64,000 nt of DNA from Nymphalis io (lineage: Eukaryota > Arthropoda > Insecta > Lepidoptera > Nymphalidae). Shown here one piece after another: positions 58,201 through 64,000 of the stretch. Both the position numbers and the translations under genes were made by a program. The stretch is from positions 8,747,001 to 8,811,000 of the forward strand of contig NC_065889.1 in the NCBI RefSeq assembly GCF_905147045.1, given 5' to 3'. The notes beneath the pieces are model-generated. The model was not told the DNA's origin. It was given only the letters and a program-made list of their open reading frames with translations, and did not search any database. Within the stretch, counting starts at the first letter, position 1. Each line of letters opens with the position of its first letter.

Positions 58201-61200
58201 ATTTAGAGAAATTGAAGCAACAAGCTTGCAGTTGTAAGTTGCTCCGTTACTTATATTTTTTTTTTAATCATACATTTTTTAAATAAGCAATTCTCATTCC
58301 CTGTATTAGTTTAAAGAATCTTTATTTTGGATATAAATCATGTTTCTAATTTTATAAGATTCTATAATAAGCATTAATACATATGTATGTTCCATAATGC
58401 TTACTATTAATGACACTTTATACTAGCTGTAGAACTACCAAATGAAGATATGTCTACATCAACAATTTCAAGAGCAGAGGATCATATCCGTATGAGAGAA
58501 TTAGATGACTCATTTGAAGATAAGTAAGTTATAGTTTATTTACTTTAAAAGGGTTATAATTAAAAAATAAAAACAGTTATAGATAATATAATCTTTATTA
58601 CAGGTATACAAAGTTGAGAATGTTTGCTTTAAAACTTAAAAAGAAACTAAATGAAACAACAACACAACTACAGTCTTCTGAACAGGAGAAATCGAAATTG
58701 AAAAAGTTGATATCTGACAATAATTTAGATAATAAACAAAGTCAGATCAAGGAAGAAGATGTAGTTGATAGTCCTAAAATGAGCGATAATGAGACGCAAA
58801 ACTCTAATAATATTGACTTGGAGGCTAAAGTGAAGAAGTTAACTGCTGATTTAGAAGCCTCTAGCAAAATCATTGCAAAATTGAAGGATACAGAAGGTAC
58901 ACTATTGATTAACTAATGGTTGTTCCTTATGAATATAAAGTTTAAACTATGAAATTATATTATTTAATATATTAAACATTTCTATGATTCTCTAAAATAT
59001 GATTAATGTTTTTTATGGTTTAGCTGAATTAGTGAAGAAGAGTCAACAACTATCTGCTGAAACCGATGCTCACAAAATTACAAAAGGACAGCTAGAAAAA
59101 GCTATAAAGGATGTGAAGAAAAAGAATGTGTTAAGCCTTGAGATGGAGGACTATGAGAGATCTATGAAAGAACTTACTACTAAAATGGACGAAAATAAGA
59201 AAAAGATAATACAAGTAACAAAATATATTTTAGTCGCATTGTCCATATTATTTGTTATTAGATGAAATTTTAAAACAATATTTTCGTTGTTTCAGATGGA
59301 ATCGACAATTGATATGCAGGAAGGAACAATAACAGCAATGAAAACTCAGATAAAATTATTAGAAGAGCAGATAAAATCGGAAGAAACGCAAAATAGACTT
59401 CTTAAAGAAGAGTTACAACAAGCAATTGAAGATGGTAAAGAAAAAGATAATGTAGTAAACCAAAAAAAAGATATTATAACAAAACTAATGCAAGATCTAG
59501 AAGATGAAAAAAGAAAAAATGAAGAAGCGGACTTAGAAATGACAGCATTATTAACCGAAAAAGAAAAAATAATTATGAACTTTGGGGACGAAAAGGCAGA
59601 GATGAATAACAAAATGAAAAAATTAGAACTCAAATGCGCAGAATTAAATGAGAAGTTAAGAATAACAAACATAGAACTAGCAGATTTGAAGACGGAATAT
59701 ACTAGTTATAAAGTACGAATTGTATATATGATTTTGTTATTAATTATTTATTGTTATTAATCGAAACTTTATACTACTTCAGGTGAGGGCTCAAGCAGTT
59801 TTGCGGCAAAATCAAACGGTCGATAAAAGTCAAGAAGAGCAATTAAAAGAAGAAGCCGCCGCTCTGAAGACACAAGTCGAAACGTTAACTCAAAGGATTA
59901 CAGTAATGCAGTAAGTTTTATTCCATTGGAAAGTTTTCTTGCGCACATTCTTTTTTAATTGAACGTTGTTCACGTTTACAGGGAACAACTATCGGAAGTC
60001 ACCACGGAAGCGGAGAGCGGACGCAAGCGGCTGGCGGAAGCGAGCGCGGAGACAGCGCGCGCGCAGCAGCGCACGGCGCGTCTGCAGGCCGACCTCGCGC
60101 GCCTTTCGCACCAACTAGACTCCGAGAGGTCACAGCATAAGATTCAGGTAATTAGCATCTAATTTTATATGTACTTTTGGGTGAATGTAAATAGGTTGAA
60201 TTGATTTCTCCATTATTTTTTATTAAAAACTCATTTTAACACTAACTGCTATGTGTAAACAAAGTTTCAGTAATGTTCATTTAAAGGCTGAAAGCTTAGT
60301 GTTTCAATGCCTTTAGGAGCAAATATTAAATGTTTAATACATATTATTAATTAATATTTTTCTTAACCGTCTATTTTAGATTTCTACATTAACGCAGTGT
60401 TACAAGTCACAAATTAGTGAGCTTGAAGCGAAATTGCAAAAAGAGACGGATACTTTAAAGAAACAGCTTACGCATTTACAAGAAAACATGAAAGCTGGGC
60501 AATCTGACGAGGAAACTAATCGTGTTAAATACTTGCTTCCCGTGATCCCCAAGGAGGAGGGAAGTGACAGTGAACTTGACATCAATGTATCTCTCATACC
60601 AAGAGAGGAAGGAGAGGTAAGTATTCAACTTCAAATGAACCATAAAACTATTGCTAAAACTGTTATTGAAATAAAGCGAGGCGATAAATAGTTCAAATAA
60701 TGTAAACTTTACAAATGTACATGACTTGATGGAAGGAACTGGACACTAATAGTTTTTTTTGTCATAATAATGTATATAATAAATAAGGCTAATTAATTTA
60801 TTTGTTTGATCGGACTACTCTCCGGATCTATCATAACGAATAAGACAGATTTTTTTCGTTAGATACTCCATTTATTGAGAAAGGTAACTTTACGCTACAA
60901 CGCACAAAAACAACAAACGCAGAAGTAACGTTTAACGCGGGTGAAACCGCGCAACGTTATAAAAAATATAATGTATTCAAAATGTAAGACTTTCTTCAAT
61001 TTTCTGTTCTCCAATTTTAGGGCTCTGAAGCAGCGCCATCTCCTCCGTTGTCGAAGTTATTCTTAACGGGTGGGAACAGAAGGTCACCCGTGCCTTTAGA
61101 GAGACTTCTAGAAGAAGGCGTGCCTGACAATGACTCCCTCGATACCTCATCCCTCTCTCTCACTTCCGATCAAGAAATAACAGAGCTAAGGAGGAAAGTT

Positions 61201-63267
61201 CAAGCGCAGCAGCAAAGGTATAATAAAATTAGATCTGCTTTCTTAAAGATTCTCATAGACGTCGAATATCTATTTGTTAATGGGATATTTTTACATTATA
61301 TAATAATAATAGTATTTATTTAATAGTGATTGGGATAGGTCAAAAATGGATTATATTTAAGACAATAAAAGTATTGATTATTGAATTTAAAAAAATATAT
61401 ATGACTAAAATCATAACCTGCTCATTAGTCTTGAGGCTAGTTCTGCGGTCCTAGGTCCAAATCCTGGGTCAAACAATAATCTTATGAAGTTTTCTGTCAA
61501 GAATTTCTCAGTAGCAGCATGGAGCTTTGAAAGTTCTAGTATTTACAGTATTTAAACTTCTCCAGCGTGGTCGCTTCTTTTCTTTATTAAACATCGTCAG
61601 ATTATGTGGACTAGGGCATCAAGCTAAACCGTTTGTATAAAAACTTGAAGCATATTTAAAAATAGCGGGGAGGGTTTTTTTTTGCATTCTCAAAAATTCG
61701 TCACGCGCTTGCTTCTCGACCGAAACGACAGTATTTTAAATTGAATCGGAGTTTCTTTCGGGCACGCATACATTTTTGACTGTAGACGCTCCCCCGTTAG
61801 TGATAGGGAAAATCCAATAGATCCACACGAGCACCGAGTAAATCAACATTGCTCCATTGAGATCTGTTATCGCTGATTATAATTATTGAAATATGTTTTG
61901 CTGTCAGAGTGAAGCACGTGACGGTGCTGCTGTCCGAATCGGAGCGCGAGTGCGCTCGCCTGGGCCAGCTCAGTGAGCTGCTGAAGGGCGAGCTGCGGCG
62001 CGTGCGCGCGTCCGCGAACAACGCGCACAACACTGAGTACATGAAGAACGTTACGCTCAAGGTCAGAGCCACTTTGATAAACATTTCATTATTTTAAATT
62101 TCAAAAAACAAATAATTGAGAACTGACCACAAAAAAAGTATAACTTTTATATTTCTATACAAAGTATATCAAAATAAATAAAATTGTATGTTTCTGAGTG
62201 AAGTTATTTAGATTGATTCTAACCCAACTGCAGTTAGCAGATTTTCTACTACCTTTTTTATTTATCTTTCTACTTATATTTTGAGATACATTTGATAAAA
62301 ACTATTGTATACCTATACCTATCTCTTAAAATACTTTTCTATTATAATAGTAAATCTTTTCTGTAATAGTTCTTGACGTTGCCACCGGGAGATGAACGTA
62401 TTCAATTAGTTCCAGTACTACAAAAGATTCTGACTCTGTCTTCTGACGAGACACATAAAATACAAGCAATCGCTAAAGGTGAAAAGCTCTTTTATATATA
62501 TTTTTATATTATTATTTATAACATTATCTAATTGGTCTTATTGAAACCGGACCCGGACCGGACCTGCACCAGGGTAGTATGAAAAAAACACCTAAAATTA
62601 TACAAAATTAATTTAAATTTAAATATTCACAAACGCACGCTTAGTACTTATAAAACCACACCGTTCGTTCGTCACTGCGGCGCATTAGCGACTGTTTTTA
62701 AGGTTTCTAACCATACTTTATAATAACGTATCCTTTTTTACTTTTAGTAAATATACTTATGTTATGTTTTGCATAAAAATAAAGTTTGCGAAAATACTCA
62801 ATTTCCTATCAAACACATCTAACATGACATCTATAAATTTGATAAAAAACGAGTTGCTTATTTATTTAAATTTAAATTGGAAATGTAAAGATAGCTTTCA
62901 ATTTAAATTTGTGGATAATGAAAAACTGTTAGTGGGTACTAGAAGCACAAAAATATGTCTGCAAGAAAAGAAATAAAAAAATATATTAAAAATACCTTCC
63001 CTTTTTTCTTCCAAATGCTTTATTTTTTCCCTACATAAAAAATGTGATACGTTATTTTTCTCAAAAACAGTTTTCTCGAGGCGCGTAGGTATGACTCGCG
63101 TTTTGACCGTTTGTATGAAGATAGAATAGAATAATACTGTATAAATTTATACTGTGCCTATACGGTCTATATATATATGTGTATTTAATAATTTATTTGT
63201 TTTAGGACATGATCCGAACCCGGGTAAAGGCTGGGGCAGCTATCTGCCGTGGCCCGGAGGAAAATAA
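55270..63267 (+). CDS. GCC2: GRIP-domain golgin, GCC2/GCC185-like
   Basis: Long coiled-coil tether of the trans-Golgi network that captures endosome-derived vesicles. Exons: 55270-55290, 55382-55496, 55575-56018, 56545-58233, 58427-58523, 58604-58896, 59024-59214, 59296-59712, 59783-59910, 59982-60147, 60380-60616, 61021-61217, 61908-62061, 62370-62478, 63206-63267; 1,439 aa. Residues 20-40 (SPFEDLSKDELIAKCKGLL) match the conserved golgin N-terminal motif. Heptad-rich coiled coil fills most of the protein, broken by an acidic, Ser/Pro-rich stretch at about 1240-1320 (PVIPKEEGSDSELD). The C-terminus is a GRIP domain: TEYMKNVTLKFLTLPPGDER with the conserved Tyr that contacts Arl1, then LVPVLQKILTLS and the end KGWGSYLPWPGGK, which points to GCC2 rather than golgin-97 or -245. 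The donor of exon 13 (GTCAGA) is weak. Confidence 0.9.
60939..60953 (+). repeat. Possible Helitron 3'-end hairpin remnant
   Basis: GCGGGTGAAACCGCG forms a short GC-rich stem like the one that precedes CTAG in lepidopteran Helitrons (compare 3448-3478). No CTAG follows and no left end was seen, so this is only a remnant or chance match. It is in a GCC2 intron. Confidence 0.3.
61415..61570 (+). repeat. SINE, CTCAGTAGCAG family, in GCC2 intron
   Basis: Head with GCTCATTAGTCTTGAGGCTA, box-B-like GGTCCAAATCCTGGGTC at about 61451-61467, then TGAAGTTTTCTGTCAAGAAT, TTCTCAGTAGCAGCATGGAG and CTTTGAAAGTTC. It is related to 23935-24090 and 26208-26300 and is the most complete of the three. Confidence 0.7.
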
Positions 63268-64000
63268 GACCTTCTTTCTGAAGATAGAAGTATGAAGAAA
63301 CGTCTGTGATTAGAAATATATGATGATATCGGCATTTTTTTTAGTTCTTGTGACATTTGATTGGTATTTATTAATAAAACAGTTAAGCATGTATTCACAT
63401 TAAAACCATTTATAAAATTACTTAACATAGAGTGTATAGTTAGTGAGACGAGGTCATATTTACTTTAAAGACATAACCCACATCTTTTATTAAATGTAAT
63501 ATATATATTTTAATATATAAATTTAATTATTTTTAATAATTAACACTTGCGAGTAAACTTCTTATAGATAAATGCGAGTTTTTAATACTATCGATGTTTT
63601 AAGTTTTGAATTCAATCCAGTAGAATTTAAAATTGTATATAGTTGTATGTTTGTATTTCGTTGTTACTTCATTACAGTATTAAATTTAACATCTTATAAC
63701 ATTCCATCGCATTTGTTTATAATTTTGTTTAGTAATTTAAATAATATTAATTAAAAAGAAAATAATTCTAAGCTTGTCCTTAACACCTACACCAAAAGTG
63801 TTATCTACACAAAATTTCAACTCAATTGGTTACTCCAATAGATGGTCCTGCTACACACATACTAACGTTATGGAAAGGTTAATGTTATGAAAAGCTTGTA
63901 AAAATATCTTTATCTCATAACTAAGTGCTTAATGTAAGCCATGTTAGTGACAATGAGGACAGAATTATCACATAAAACACCAGTTTCTATGTCTTATATA
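63268..64000. other. GCC2 3' flank
   Basis: AT-rich DNA after the GCC2 stop; AATAAAA at about 63374 could be a polyadenylation signal. No further exon or known repeat was recognised up to the window end. Confidence 0.5.

Overview
This window is nuclear DNA from an insect, almost certainly a lepidopteran and probably a butterfly. It is AT-rich, with many short coding exons split by GT-AG introns. Interspersed repeats of lepidopteran type recur in introns and intergenic DNA: several tRNA-derived SINE families, a second short-repeat family with conserved blocks, a Helitron with TC...CTAG ends, and a MITE-like element. No rRNA gene, genuine tRNA gene or CRISPR array was seen.

Layout from left to right: (1) 578-6195, minus strand: TAF6, a TFIID subunit, whose 3' end runs off the left edge. 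(2) 8409-20174, plus: RanBP2/Nup358, a giant nucleoporin, 12 exons, 2,883 aa. It is divergent from TAF6 across about 2.2 kb that holds a MITE. (3) 21352-22604: a Helitron carrying a broken helicase tail. (4) 23140-26139, plus: an uncharacterised small multi-exon gene of about 207 aa, followed by a cluster of SINE pieces. (5) 27304-28592, minus: a two-exon MADF-BESS transcription-factor-like gene. (6) 29253-36307, plus: a 13-exon HAP2/GCS1 gamete-fusogen homologue, the most unusual gene here. (7) 39152-41827, plus: methionine-R-sulfoxide reductase B with a mitochondrial-type leader. (8) 45576-54202, minus: a group I p21-activated kinase, 12 coding exons, 579 aa. (9) 55270-63267, plus: a GRIP-domain golgin of the GCC2/GCC185 type, 15 coding exons, 1,439 aa, divergent from PAK.

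The genes do not form one pathway: transcription, nuclear transport, gamete fusion, redox repair, cytoskeletal signalling and Golgi tethering sit side by side, as expected of a eukaryotic chromosome segment. All exon joins were worked out by eye from reading frame, splice-site consensus and family resemblance. For PAK, RanBP2, GCC2, MsrB, MADF and HAP2 the summed coding lengths are whole codons, which supports the models.

Points most worth a second look: the HAP2 homologue, whose modelled ectodomain lacks a visible signal peptide and is cysteine-poor where the family has its disulfide-rich fusion-loop region; a decayed fifth Ran-binding-like domain at the RanBP2 C-terminus; the uncharacterised gene at 23.1-26.1 kb; and two near-perfect hairpins inside PAK introns.
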